DNA from: Legionella longbeachae | GTDB lineage: Bacteria; Pseudomonadota; Gammaproteobacteria; Legionellales; Legionellaceae | NCBI RefSeq assembly: GCF_004283175.1 | Contig: NZ_RXNW01000004.1 | Span: 186,001-250,000 of the forward strand | Direction: 5' to 3' | Length of the DNA stretch: 64,000 bases | Notes under the pieces: generated by a model | What the model was told of the DNA's origin: nothing | The model's database searches: none | What the model saw: only the letters and a program-made list of their open reading frames with translations | Shown: positions 1-8,505 of the stretch, one piece after another | Numbering within the stretch: the stretch's first letter is position 1 | How the letters are laid out: every line of letters begins with the position of its first letter | Position numbers and translations under genes: made by a program

Positions 1-96
1 GCCTAACGGCATTCCTGGATGGCCTGATTGAGCTTGTTCTACTGCGTCCACACTTAAAATGCGAATGGCGTTAGCTAATTCTTTGCAAAGATTCAT
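1..96 (-). CDS. tkt: Transketolase, N-terminal fragment (runs off left edge)
   Basis: Read leftward from an ATG at 94-96, the first 32 codons give a peptide starting [19 protein letters not shown] and ending in SGHPGMPLG. This is the classic transketolase N-terminus: the SGHPGxPxG segment lies by the thiamine diphosphate and substrate pocket. Transketolase is the cytosolic pentose phosphate pathway enzyme that moves two-carbon units between sugar phosphates. Only the start lies in the window, so completeness cannot be judged. It points away from the neighbouring gene, and the two share the 97-565 spacer. Confidence 0.85.
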   Translation of the reverse strand, partial: MNLCKELANAIRILSVDAVEQAQSGHPGMPLG

Positions 97-565
97 GGGG
101 TCTCTTGTATGTAACTTGGGAGCATTATTGTCGCTCAGAAGACACAAATCAGCAAGAATACAAGTTTATTTTTAACCATTATTTTGCAAAAAGAATTTAT
201 TTTGAGCGATTGTTGTGTTTAATGAGCAAATTTATTGGGTGCCCGCGAAACAATGGTAACTTTTGCTGAGTCAAAATTAAATTAGGGATTGCTAATCAGG
301 GATAGTTTCGATATAAAAGTAAATTACTACCCCTGCACGTTAAACCCAGAAGGGCAGGCAAGCTTTGGATTTTAGTAAATCCTTATTTAATCACTCGCGT
401 TATTCCATGAATTAATAGAGAAGATAGGGCGGATATTATTATTTCTTTGTACTTAATTTATGTAAATTTAGCTTTATTTTTTTACTTTTAAATTTATTTA
501 TAGACAAAAAAATAATGATCACGATAGAATGCTTGTTTTGTCTTTAAAGCATATTTTAAAGCATT
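97..565. other. Intergenic spacer between divergent tkt and a membrane protein gene
   Basis: This 469-bp AT-rich spacer must hold the tkt promoter (leftward) and the promoter of the gene at 566 (rightward). No open reading frame of interest, RNA gene or clear repeat was recognised. Confidence 0.5.
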
Positions 566-1876
566 ATGACCCCAATAACGCGACATTTACAAGATATTTT
601 ATCAGAGCTGCCTTTTCCTCAGGCTGGAAAAAATTCATTAAATTGGTCTTTTAGCGAAAGCATTAAAAAACTAGGCCCTGATTTTTATCGCAAAGTAATC
701 CCTCTTCATTTGGTACTTAACCTGGAATACAGTTTATTGGGGCAACAACTAAGAGCAAAATTTTTATCCAAACAACTGGTGAAGCAAAAGGATATAGAAG
801 AGCAGTTAATTACCGCTTTAATGATGGCTGAACTCCTGGAGCACCTCTATCAGTATTATCTTAATGTCCCAAGGGAAGTAGTGCGTTTACGCCAGCACCA
901 AATATTGTATCGTGAACTTTTGGCAGAAATAAGTGAACCCTTGCCTGGTAAGCCTAAAAAATTAGAAATCAATTCTTCTTTTTCCCAGGATGTTCGCAAT
1001 ACAACCGTCTCCCTGAATTTATATCGATTGTTATTTATTCGTTCTAAACGTGCTTTTGATGTTATCGCTACGCTCGGTACAGTTTCTGAATCCTATCGTA
1101 ATTTTGTCAAAATTCTGGATAAATATACCGATCCTATTTTAGCGGATTTGGCATGGATTTTTTTCCTTCCCCGCCTGTCAGTCAATCTCTTTCTATTAAT
1201 GAAACATACTTTGCCTGGCCCCTGGATGAGCAAGGAAGAAAAATCTTTGGGCTTGAGCGTACGTTTTCATGCGCAAATGCAGCGCAGATGGTTTGAGTTA
1301 GGTAATGACAGTGTTTGGATGACAGCAGGCCTTGTTAATCGTTTGGTTTTGACAGGCGCTTTGGCGCCATTTGCTATATATGTCTCTCTTACCTGTTTTG
1401 CAATTGATATTATTCTCTCTGTAACCCGGGCTTATCTTGAATTAAGCCGTTTGTATGAGTTGCGAAAACAATACGAGGCCATGCTAAAGCAGACAAGCAG
1501 CTTAGAGGAAATAAAGAGTATTAACGAACATCTTGAGGCCATTAATAATCAGCTCAATTTTGAATGGTTACGGCTTGGTTCACATATGATGACTACCACG
1601 GCGATTTTTCTATCAATGGTCGTAGCAGCACCCATATTGGCCTTTAATCCGCTTACTATTGCGATCGGCGCAATTTGTTTGGTTGCGGTTTGCTTTATAA
1701 ATTTTGCATTATTCCAGATTATCGATGAATCACGGCCTAAAGATACCTTGGTAATTCCACAGGGTGGGCTGTCCAAATTAGGTTTTTTTGCGAAGAAAGC
1801 ACACAAAGAACCCGTTCTTCAGCCTGAGAATGAGCTCGATTTGGACTTAGATAATTTCTCAAGTTATTCCATCTAA
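566..1876 (+). CDS. Unrecognised membrane protein, 436 aa
   Basis: I do not recognise this family. The first ~220 residues are mixed helical and soluble-looking. Two or three hydrophobic stretches follow, at about residues 265-290 and 345-390 (rich in A, I, V, F), with a charged, coiled-coil-like stretch between them at about 300-335. The tail is acidic (a run of DLDLD near the end). This suggests a cytoplasmic N-terminal region anchored in the inner membrane. It stands alone between the tkt spacer and prlC. The length and intact frame suggest a real gene, probably Legionella-specific; no catalytic motif is visible. Confidence 0.7.
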   Translation: MTPITRHLQDILSELPFPQAGKNSLNWSFSESIKKLGPDFYRKVIPLHLVLNLEYSLLGQQLRAKFLSKQLVKQKDIEEQLITALMMAELLEHLYQYYLNVPREVVRLRQHQILYRELLAEISEPLPGKPKKLEINSSFSQDVRNTTVSLNLYRLLFIRSKRAFDVIATLGTVSESYRNFVKILDKYTDPILADLAWIFFLPRLSVNLFLLMKHTLPGPWMSKEEKSLGLSVRFHAQMQRRWFELGNDSVWMTAGLVNRLVLTGALAPFAIYVSLTCFAIDIILSVTRAYLELSRLYELRKQYEAMLKQTSSLEEIKSINEHLEAINNQLNFEWLRLGSHMMTTTAIFLSMVVAAPILAFNPLTIAIGAICLVAVCFINFALFQIIDESRPKDTLVIPQGGLSKLGFFAKKAHKEPVLQPENELDLDLDNFSSYSI

Positions 1877-1992
1877 TTATCGCAAATTATTAAGAGATAC
1901 CACAATCAGGAGACAATCTTTATCACAGGTATAGAGGCATGATTAATTGAATGTTATGCTTAATGCTTTATATCTATTTTCGAAGGTAAAGC

Positions 1993-4011
1993 ATGTCAGC
2001 ACCAGTTGGATTACCACAGTTTAGCCGTATTGATGTAACTCATTTTCAATCTCATCTTGATGCGATGCTAAAAAAGCATTTGCAACAAGTAGAACACTTA
2101 CTCAAAGACAACCCTCATTATACTTGGGATAATTTAATGTATCCTTTAGATGACATGGATGATGAGCTCGAGCGCTTCTGGTCGCCTTTTTCACATTTGC
2201 ACGGAGTAATGGACTCTCCTGCGTTGCGCAAATGTTATGATGCCTGTTTGCCCTTGCTTTCTGCTTACGAAACAGCAATGGGACATAATCATGAATTATA
2301 TGAGGCCATTAAATCAATCGATAAACATACACTTAATCCCGTACAGCAAAAATTGATTGCAGACAATCTGCGTAATTTTGAATTATCCGGGGTTGCTCTT
2401 GATAAAGAGCACAAAAAGCGTTTTGAGGTCATCCAAACACGCCTGGACGAAATAACCAACCAATTTGAGCATAATATTCTGGATGCAACTCAAGCATTTA
2501 CTTTACATCTAACTGATGCTACGCGCCTGGTAGGTTTACCGGAGCATGCATTAAATACAGCCAGAGAATTGGCTGTAGAGAAGGGCCTTGCAGGGTATGT
2601 ACTTACCCTGGAATATCCTTGCTATTATGCGGTGATGACTCATGCTGAAGATCGTAGTTTACGGGAAGAAATGTATCATGCTTACATCACCAGGGCGTCA
2701 GATCAGGGGCCTAACGCTGGAACCTATGACAATACACCGTTGATTCAAGAAATCTTAGCGTTACGTCATGAAGAAGCACAGCTTTTAGGCTTCAATAATT
2801 TTGCGGAATTGTCTTTAGCGACAAAAATGGCCGAATCAACCAACCAGGTTATGGATTTTATGCAAGATTTAGTCAAACGAGCCCATAAACAAGGTGAAGA
2901 TGAGTTCAAACAATTGGAGCAATTTGCCGCAGAGCAATTTAAGTTAAATAATGTAAAACCTTGGGACGTAGGGTATTTGACTGAAAAAAGAAGACAAGCG
3001 TTGTTTACATTGCCACAAGAAGATTTACGCCCTTATTTCCCTCAGCTGAAGGTGATGCAAGGTTTGTTCGAACTTGTCAAAAAACTTTATGGAATGTCTA
3101 TTGAAGAAATCAAAGGTGCGGATGTATGGCATAAAGATGTACAATGTTATTGTATCGTTGATGAGCATAATAATGTACGCGGCTATATTTATACGGATTT
3201 GTTTTCCAGACCCAATAAACGCAGCGGTGCATGGATGGATTCATTACAAAGCCGTAGAAGATTGGACGATGGTACCGTACAACTTCCTATAGCAACTTTG
3301 ACATGTAACTTTGCAAAGGCGGCAGCGAATAAGCCAGCACTGCTCTCTCATGAAGAAGTCATTACATTGTTCCATGAATTTGGCCATTGTCTTCATCATA
3401 TTTTAACTCAAGTAGATTATTTAGGCGCTTCAGGGATTAATGGCGTAGAGTGGGATGCGGTTGAGTTACCCAGTCAATTTTTTGAAAACTGGTGTTGGGA
3501 GAAAAGTGGTTTAGCCGTTTTAACCGCCCACGTAGATACGGGTGAGTCACTTCCTGACTCTCTTTTCGAGCGTTTGATTGCTGCAAAGAATTTTCAATCA
3601 GCGATGGCCATGTTAAGGCAAATGGAGTTTTCTCTTTTTGATTTTCGCATCCATAAAGAATATGCTCCAACTCAGGCGTCACTTGTTAATGATATCTTAG
3701 CGGACGTACGCTCTAAGACTTGTGTCGTTCCTCTGGTTCCCTACAATCGTTTTCCGCAGAGCTTTAGCCATATATTTGCAGGTGGATATGCTGCGGGTTA
3801 TTACAGTTATAGCTGGGCAGAGGTTTTATCCAGCGATGCCTTTTCTCGCTTTGAAGAAGAAGGTGTCTTAAATCCGCAAACGGGGCATGACTTTCTGCAT
3901 CATATTTTAGAAGTAGGGAGCTCCAAAAAAGCAGCAGAAGCTTATAAAGAATTTAGGGGGCGTCCTGCGACGATAGATGCCTTATTACGTCATAATGGCA
4001 TTCAAGGTTAA
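1993..4011 (+). CDS. prlC: Oligopeptidase A (M3 zinc metallopeptidase)
   Basis: At 672 residues this is the usual length for PrlC/OpdA, a cytosolic zinc oligopeptidase that degrades short peptides, including cleaved signal peptides. The HEFGH zinc motif is at residues 461-465, and the third ligand is probably the Glu of VELPSQ near residue 491. The conserved GVEWDAVELPSQF and late GYAAGYYSY blocks are also present. The gene starts with ATG a few bases after an AAGG-like site, stands alone, and is followed at once by a strong hairpin. It is intact and ordinary core genome. Confidence 0.95.
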   Translation: MSAPVGLPQFSRIDVTHFQSHLDAMLKKHLQQVEHLLKDNPHYTWDNLMYPLDDMDDELERFWSPFSHLHGVMDSPALRKCYDACLPLLSAYETAMGHNHELYEAIKSIDKHTLNPVQQKLIADNLRNFELSGVALDKEHKKRFEVIQTRLDEITNQFEHNILDATQAFTLHLTDATRLVGLPEHALNTARELAVEKGLAGYVLTLEYPCYYAVMTHAEDRSLREEMYHAYITRASDQGPNAGTYDNTPLIQEILALRHEEAQLLGFNNFAELSLATKMAESTNQVMDFMQDLVKRAHKQGEDEFKQLEQFAAEQFKLNNVKPWDVGYLTEKRRQALFTLPQEDLRPYFPQLKVMQGLFELVKKLYGMSIEEIKGADVWHKDVQCYCIVDEHNNVRGYIYTDLFSRPNKRSGAWMDSLQSRRRLDDGTVQLPIATLTCNFAKAAANKPALLSHEEVITLFHEFGHCLHHILTQVDYLGASGINGVEWDAVELPSQFFENWCWEKSGLAVLTAHVDTGESLPDSLFERLIAAKNFQSAMAMLRQMEFSLFDFRIHKEYAPTQASLVNDILADVRSKTCVVPLVPYNRFPQSFSHIFAGGYAAGYYSYSWAEVLSSDAFSRFEEEGVLNPQTGHDFLHHILEVGSSKKAAEAYKEFRGRPATIDALLRHNGIQG

Positions 4012-4016
4012 ATAAA

Positions 4017-4046
4017 TTTCCGGGTTAAGAAAAAATAACCCGGAAA
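4017..4046 (+). terminator. Hairpin terminator after prlC
   Basis: An 11-bp perfect inverted repeat (TTTCCGGGTTA / TAACCCGGAAA) with an 8-nt A-rich loop starts 5 bp after the prlC stop. The following sequence has only a short T run (gcgctttt), so it is a plausible but not textbook intrinsic terminator. Confidence 0.7.
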
Positions 4047-4104
4047 GCGCTTTTGAAAGCAACGAAATTTGATGGCAGAAGGCTTATTTTTTAACATTTT
4101 ATGG

Positions 4105-4110
4105 TATACT
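4105..4110 (+). promoter_or_regulatory. Putative -10 box of ssrA
   Basis: TATACT lies 10 bp before the first base of the mature tmRNA. This is the right place for a sigma-70 -10 element. No convincing -35 box was found. Confidence 0.4.
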
Positions 4111-4120
4111 TAAATTGTAG

Positions 4121-4525
4121 GGGGGCGACCTGGCTTCGACGTGGGTTGCAAAACCAGAGGTGCATGCCGAGAATGAGGACTCTCGTAAATCAGACTCAAC
4201 TAAATATAAATGCAAACGATGAAAACTTTGCTGGTGGGGAAGCTATTGCTGCCTAATAAGCACTTTAGATAAACCATCACTGTGTACTGGCCAATAAACC
4301 CAGTATCCCGTTCGACCGAGCCCGCTTATCGGTATCGAATCAACGGTCATAAGAGATAAGCTAGCGTCCTAATCCATCCCGTATTAAGGCGCGAAACTCA
4401 GGGAATCGCTGTGTAGTATCCTGCCCGTCGGAGAATGCACAGTTAAATCAAAAGACAAGGCTACGCATGTAGAGCTGAAGGCAGAGGATTTGCGGACGCG
4501 GGTTCGATTCCCGCCGCCTCCACCA
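4121..4525 (+). ncRNA. ssrA: tmRNA (ssrA)
   Basis: The 5' end GGGGGCG pairs with CGCCTCC just before the 3' ACCA, giving the alanyl acceptor stem. The 3' T-arm GGTTCGATTCC is intact. The tag frame starts at 4212 and encodes ANDENFAGGEAIAA followed by two TAA stops (4254-4259). tmRNA rescues stalled ribosomes and adds this degradation tag. The tag is the one known from Legionella pneumophila. The 3' end, with its tRNA-like T-arm, is a common target of site-specific integrases, and conjugative element genes begin just downstream. Confidence 0.97.
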
Positions 4526-5061
4526 ATTATTTAGACCATTTCTGACTACCAAAGACCATGAGAAACCCTTATAAATCAAAGGATTAAAGCCAGTTTTCTC
4601 ACTATTTAAGTTGTCTTTTGTGGTTTCCTATTGGCTCAAAAATCACCCAAAAAATGCCCAAAATTTTTGAAAAAGTACCCAATATCTGCCCAAAAATAAT
4701 CTTTACTTATTTACTGGCGGCCATCTATTTTGAATTATTCTTCGATTATCTCTAAGTATTTCATTGAAATGAATAGATTTACCCTCTATAAGTTTACTCA
4801 ATCATTTGAATTGCTTGTTGAATTGTTATGACTTGATGAATTGAATAAGTATATATATCCACATGTGTAATATGTTTATTTTGTGACAGTAAGCTACCAG
4901 ATTTTTTTATACAGGTTATTTCATAGGAGGTCAGGATCTAACATTCTTATTCCTACTATCATTATAGATAAGAATTTTAAAGCACATCTTTTCTGCCAAA
5001 AAAATAATCATCATAAATGATTCTATTAAATAAACTATGCTTTATTAAATAAGAACAATTG
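4526..5061. other. AT-rich spacer at the putative ICE left boundary
   Basis: This 536-bp stretch follows ssrA and holds no convincing gene. It has several near-repeats of 'cccaaaa' type at about 4635-4700 (CACCCAAAA, TGCCCAAAA, TGCCCAAAAA), which could be integrase arm-type sites, but this is only a guess. If the ICE integrated in ssrA, the left attachment core is the ssrA 3' end itself (about 4490-4525). Confidence 0.4.
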
Positions 5062-5622
5062 ATGGTGAATAACATGTGCTTTGATTTTATTAGCCATTTA
5101 AATTGTGCGGAATGGCTTCATTATACAAAGAGTTTTTTAACAATGCTGTTTTCGGCAATAGGGATTTATATTGCCTATCAAGGATTGAACACCTGGAAAA
5201 AACAACTTAAAGGAACAGATATTTATGATCTTGCTAAAAAAGTAGCATTACATGTTCTTGAATCTCAAGGATTAATCAAATCTATAAATAAAAATTTTTT
5301 AGAAGAAGGAAGTATTGGCGACCACAAGTACTATTTTCAACATTTAAATCATGTTAAAGATAAGCTTATAGAGAAAAAGTCTGAAATTTTACTATATTCA
5401 GGGCAATTAAAGATTATTTATAACAGCAACATAGAGGCAGAATTACAAGCTCTTTATAATTATATAGATACATTTCTAGAATATTTGCCTTATATTTCTT
5501 TAAAAAAAGCCGATCACGAAAAATTACATGAGGGTTATCAATTTTTTTATGAAACAGATTTTGCAGATTTAGATGCTGCAATTGATAAGGTAATAAAAGC
5601 AATAGGAAAAATAATTAATTAA
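5062..5622 (+). CDS. Unrecognised small membrane-anchored protein
   Basis: About 186 residues from ATG 5062 (a later ATG at 5074 is possible). One hydrophobic segment at about residues 24-42 (FLTMLFSAIGIYIAYQG) is followed by a charged, helical cytoplasmic-looking region. I do not recognise the family. It is the first gene of the putative ICE, tail-to-tail with the repressor. By position it could be cargo or an exclusion or regulatory function, but nothing in the sequence shows this. Confidence 0.55.
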   Translation: MVNNMCFDFISHLNCAEWLHYTKSFLTMLFSAIGIYIAYQGLNTWKKQLKGTDIYDLAKKVALHVLESQGLIKSINKNFLEEGSIGDHKYYFQHLNHVKDKLIEKKSEILLYSGQLKIIYNSNIEAELQALYNYIDTFLEYLPYISLKKADHEKLHEGYQFFYETDFADLDAAIDKVIKAIGKIIN

Positions 5623-5648
5623 AATAAAAAGTAATGTATTAAATATTC

Positions 5649-6317
5649 CTAATTATATCCCCTGATATTCTGTATTACTGCACCAATAATTTCTGCTTGC
5701 ATACCATCACAAACTCTAATGTTAGGCCAATTATCATTTAAGGTTAAAAGCTCAAAATCTTCAGATGCATAAGATAATTTTTTATACTGACAAATAATCA
5801 CCTCTGGCTTTTTATTAATTTTAACGGCCACATAATTTCCTGGGGTGGGCATAATGGCAGGATCAATTACTAAGACATCATTCACTCTGATTTCAGGCAT
5901 CATACTGTCATCTGCTATTTTCAGTGCAAAGGCATTTGTACTTAATCCTGTCAATAATGCAGTACTCACGGAAATAAATACTATTTCAGGAGAACCCTCT
6001 AGTCTATTAATTGCGCGGATATAACGTGTTGCCTCACTCGCTTGTTTATAATCTAAAAGCGGAATTAATTGACTGGGGCTTTTTATTTCATTGAATTGCT
6101 TTTCATCGGATAAACACATCAAAAATGCAGGTGAAACATCTAACGCCTCTGCTAACTGTTTAATTTCTTCTGGTCCTGGTGTCCGTAGTCCTTGCTCCCA
6201 ATTGGTCAGACGTGTTTGCTTAAGTCCTCCAGCTAGCTCTCCTAGTGCTTTGAGTGTTAAGCCTTTTATCTTTCGTGCTTCCAAAATACGCTTTCCAATT
6301 TCCTTTTTAATATTCAA
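5649..6317 (-). CDS. prpA: Phage-type repressor: XRE HTH plus S24 peptidase domain (prpA-like)
   Basis: 222 residues. Residues ~1-70 form a Cro/CI-type helix-turn-helix (GLTLKALGELAGGLKQTRLTNWEQG). The C-terminal half is an S24/LexA-like domain with Ser138 in DDSMMP and Lys166 in NYVAVK as the likely Ser-Lys dyad. This architecture keeps mobile elements silent and can release them on damage or other signals. In Legionella ICEs a phage repressor called prpA sits beside lvrABC, exactly as here, divergently transcribed. Three palindromic sites lie in the shared promoter region. I saw no clear Ala-Gly cleavage site in the linker, so RecA-dependent self-cleavage is uncertain. Confidence 0.85.
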   Translation of the reverse strand: MNIKKEIGKRILEARKIKGLTLKALGELAGGLKQTRLTNWEQGLRTPGPEEIKQLAEALDVSPAFLMCLSDEKQFNEIKSPSQLIPLLDYKQASEATRYIRAINRLEGSPEIVFISVSTALLTGLSTNAFALKIADDSMMPEIRVNDVLVIDPAIMPTPGNYVAVKINKKPEVIICQYKKLSYASEDFELLTLNDNWPNIRVCDGMQAEIIGAVIQNIRGYN

Positions 6318-6355
6318 CTCAATTCACCTCAAAAATAAATATCAACCATTGAAAT

Positions 6356-6438
6356 ACCACTAATTGTGATATATTATGGCTTAATTAATCACTAAAAGTG
6401 ATTTTATTGTTTTATATAATAAAGATATCACAATGTGA
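6356..6438. promoter_or_regulatory. Three operator-like palindromes between prpA and lvrA
   Basis: Three copies of an ATCAC-N3-to-5-GTGAT type site: 6356-6370 (ACCACTAATTGTGAT), 6388-6402 (ATCACTAAAAGTGAT, a perfect palindrome) and 6427-6438 (ATCACAATGTGA). Centres are about 32 and 37 bp apart, roughly three helical turns, as in CI/Cro operator arrays. They lie between the divergent repressor and lvrA, so they are the likely binding sites of the repressor. Confidence 0.65.
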
Positions 6439-6472
6439 AAATAAAAACGAGGGATGGATAGGATCTATAACC

Positions 6473-7333
6473 ATGATGGATTTTGTGATTAATAGGGATG
6501 AGTTATTAGGAATGAGTGGTTTACCTCATATACAGCAACTAGTTTATTTGAGAGGGATACGACCTTATATGGATGTTAAAACCGGAATAGTAGGTATTAA
6601 ACGAGGCATTAGTTATCAGTCTCTTTCTGAAGAGTTATTCGTTGAGCCCCATCAGGGTATTAAAAGTCAAAGCTTTTCACGTGATCAAGTACGGCGTGCC
6701 GTTTCTGGACTGGTTCGCGCTGGTATAATTCAAATGCAATCTGAAGGCATGCAATTAATTTTAAAATGTAACTTAGCTTCACGGCATTTTTCTGTCCAAA
6801 ATAAAGCCGCCATAAACCCGCCACAGAAAGCCACCATAAACCCGCACGTGGAATCCCTTGAAAATACTGGTTTATCTGGGTGTGAGCCATTAAAAGCCGA
6901 CATAGTTGAACCTCAAAAAGCCGCCATACCTCATAAAGAGAATAATTATTATATTTATTTATTATCGCAATTCGAAAAATTTTGGTCGCTTTATCCAGAA
7001 AAAAAATCCAAACAAAAAGCTCAAGCAGCTTTTGAGCAATTAAATCCCAGTGCCTCGTTATATCGGCAACTCATGGAGGCTTTGCAACAACAAATTAATC
7101 ATATCGAAGCTATGAAAGTAAGTGGACTATGGGTACCGCCTTGGAAATATCCCGCTAATTGGTTAGGTCAACGGTGCTGGGAAGATGAACTAATGGAAGT
7201 AACACAGGAGAAGAAGCATGAAAAACATCGGGACAATCATCAACATGAATCAACAAAAGATATGTTCTGGAACCCAGACGAAGAACATCATGAGCCAGAA
7301 AGAAACAATATTGTCTACTTCCACAAAAATTGA
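6473..7333 (+). CDS. lvrA: LvrA, ICE regulatory module protein
   Basis: About 286 residues from ATG 6473. The N-terminal ~100 residues look like a winged-helix DNA-binding region (SYQSLSEELF, FSRDQVRRAVSGLVRAGII). A low-complexity linker with repeated AAI-type blocks follows. The C-terminal part (FWSLYPEKKSKQKA and WVPPWKYPANWLG) resembles plasmid or phage replication-associated proteins. LvrA with LvrB and LvrC forms the conserved module beside T4SS genes in Legionella ICEs. The gene overlaps lvrB by 116 bp in another frame. Molecular role not established from sequence. Confidence 0.8.
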   Translation: MMDFVINRDELLGMSGLPHIQQLVYLRGIRPYMDVKTGIVGIKRGISYQSLSEELFVEPHQGIKSQSFSRDQVRRAVSGLVRAGIIQMQSEGMQLILKCNLASRHFSVQNKAAINPPQKATINPHVESLENTGLSGCEPLKADIVEPQKAAIPHKENNYYIYLLSQFEKFWSLYPEKKSKQKAQAAFEQLNPSASLYRQLMEALQQQINHIEAMKVSGLWVPPWKYPANWLGQRCWEDELMEVTQEKKHEKHRDNHQHESTKDMFWNPDEEHHEPERNNIVYFHKN

Positions 7334-7673
7334 TCACCAAAGCAAACTGATTGATCTCTTGTTTTCAAAGTTTGCGGCTTTTTATGGCCATTTATGGAGG
7401 AGCCAATTTAAGAGTGAAGGATTTTTAGAGTTTGCCAAAAGAGAATGGCAAGATGGATTAAGTGGGTTTAATGAACACATTATCAATAAAGCCATCATGC
7501 AATGTCGGGAATATTACGAATCACCTCCGTCATTGCCACAAATGATCGCCTGCTGTCGTGCAATTAAAAAGCGCAATAGCTTTTATGTAGTTCAAAAAGA
7601 TCACGTTCAAGCTAAACAAGAAATAGTTTTAGCACAATTGACAAAATGCAAAGAAATTTTAAATCAAAAATAA
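7218..7673 (+). CDS. lvrB: LvrB, ICE regulatory module protein
   Basis: 151 residues from ATG 7218, which has an AGGAG site 7 bp upstream; this start makes a long overlap with lvrA. Downstream ATGs at 7248 or 7284 would shorten the overlap. The conserved core (FAAFYGHLWRSQFKSEG, FAKREWQDGL, PPSLPQMIACCRAI) resembles Vir-like or replication-protein-P-like small proteins on mobile elements. It lies between lvrA and the CsrA-like gene in the standard Legionella ICE order, and only 12 bp separate it from the latter. Confidence 0.8.
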   Translation: MKNIGTIINMNQQKICSGTQTKNIMSQKETILSTSTKIDHQSKLIDLLFSKFAAFYGHLWRSQFKSEGFLEFAKREWQDGLSGFNEHIINKAIMQCREYYESPPSLPQMIACCRAIKKRNSFYVVQKDHVQAKQEIVLAQLTKCKEILNQK

Positions 7674-7685
7674 GGAAGGAAAAGC

Positions 7686-7883
7686 ATGTTGGTATTGGAG
7701 CGCAAAATTGGTCAAAAGGTAGTCCTTGATAATGGAGCAATTGAGGTGAAAGTACTTAAAACTAAGGGAAATTCAATTCGATTAGGTTTTAAAGCACCGC
7801 AAAATATGGAGATTAACCGAGAGGAGGTTTATTTGAGAAAAGTGTTGCAAGTCCCGGAATTTTTAAAAACCGTGCGTACGTAA
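7686..7883 (+). CDS. lvrC: CsrA-family RNA-binding regulator encoded by the ICE (LvrC/CsrT type)
   Basis: 65 residues, the normal CsrA size. The signature MLVLERKIGQ at the N-terminus, IxVxVL, IRLGF and the 'R' of EINREEVYLRK correspond to the RNA-contacting strands of CsrA. CsrA dimers bind GGA motifs in mRNA leaders and control translation. Legionella ICEs carry such paralogues next to lvrAB, where they are thought to control element transfer and to affect host Csr-regulated traits. Strong Shine-Dalgarno (AAGGAAGG) upstream. Its stop overlaps an ATG of the pilin frame, so it is coupled to the tra operon. Confidence 0.88.
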   Translation: MLVLERKIGQKVVLDNGAIEVKVLKTKGNSIRLGFKAPQNMEINREEVYLRKVLQVPEFLKTVRT

Positions 7884-7897
7884 TGAGGAAGAAGGAA

Positions 7898-8185
7898 ATG
7901 AGCATACAAAATAGATTCACAAGGAACATAAAAAGAGGTGTTAGCGTTTTAGGTTGTTTACTTCTTTCATCAAGCCTATGGGCTAACGATCTTTTATCCA
8001 AAGCACTGGAAGGTGATGTCAGAGACTCCTTAGGAAGTGGTTCGATGTTTTGGAAGGTCTTTATATTAGTAGACATTATTTTAGCTACGGCAATGGCGGT
8101 GAAAAGTAAAAACCCCATGGTTTTTGTCGGAGTGACTGCCGTGGCGTTTATTCCAGCATTTTTACTAAAAACATTTGTTTTTTGA
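7898..8185 (+). CDS. traA: F-type pilin precursor TraA
   Basis: 95 residues from ATG 7898, preferred over 7883 because AAGGA lies just upstream. An N-terminal hydrophobic leader (GVSVLGCLLLSSSLWA) is followed by a mature part of about 65 residues with two membrane segments (FWKVFILVDIILATAMAV and FVGVTAVAFIPAFLL) split by a short KSKNP loop, as in F pilin. TraA is the subunit of the conjugative pilus, stored in the inner membrane. It is the first gene of the transfer operon, as in F-type systems. Confidence 0.82.
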   Translation: MSIQNRFTRNIKRGVSVLGCLLLSSSLWANDLLSKALEGDVRDSLGSGSMFWKVFILVDIILATAMAVKSKNPMVFVGVTAVAFIPAFLLKTFVF

Positions 8186-8197
8186 GAGGAGGGGAGA

Positions 8198-8494
8198 GTG
8201 AGCAACATAGCGTATCAGTTTTTAAACCACATAGATGCACCAAAGCGGATACTGACCTTAACCGGAGATGAACTCTTTGTTGCAGTATTAGGATTTATGT
8301 TGCTCGTTATTGCTAACCAAAAAGTATTGGTGTCGTTATTAGCCTTGGGATTATTAAGCGGTTTGCGCTTCTTAAAAAAGGGAGAAGGGCCAAAATCATT
8401 GCTGGTTCTTGCCTATTGGTATTTGCCAAGTAGCCTGACGCAGTTCTTTTTACCCAAACTTCCACCATCTCACCATCGAATTTATGTTGCTTAA
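8198..8494 (+). CDS. traL: Conjugative pilus assembly protein TraL
   Basis: 98 residues from a GTG preceded by GGAGGGGAG. A hydrophobic middle (FVAVLGFMLLVIANQKVLVSLLALGLL) and the C-terminal YWYLPSSLTQFFLPKLPPSH block fit TraL/VirB3-like inner membrane proteins of F-type systems, which work with the TraC ATPase. Position between traA and traE supports the call. Confidence 0.85.
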   Translation: MSNIAYQFLNHIDAPKRILTLTGDELFVAVLGFMLLVIANQKVLVSLLALGLLSGLRFLKKGEGPKSLLVLAYWYLPSSLTQFFLPKLPPSHHRIYVA

Positions 8495-8505
8495 GGAGCG
8501 TCAAA

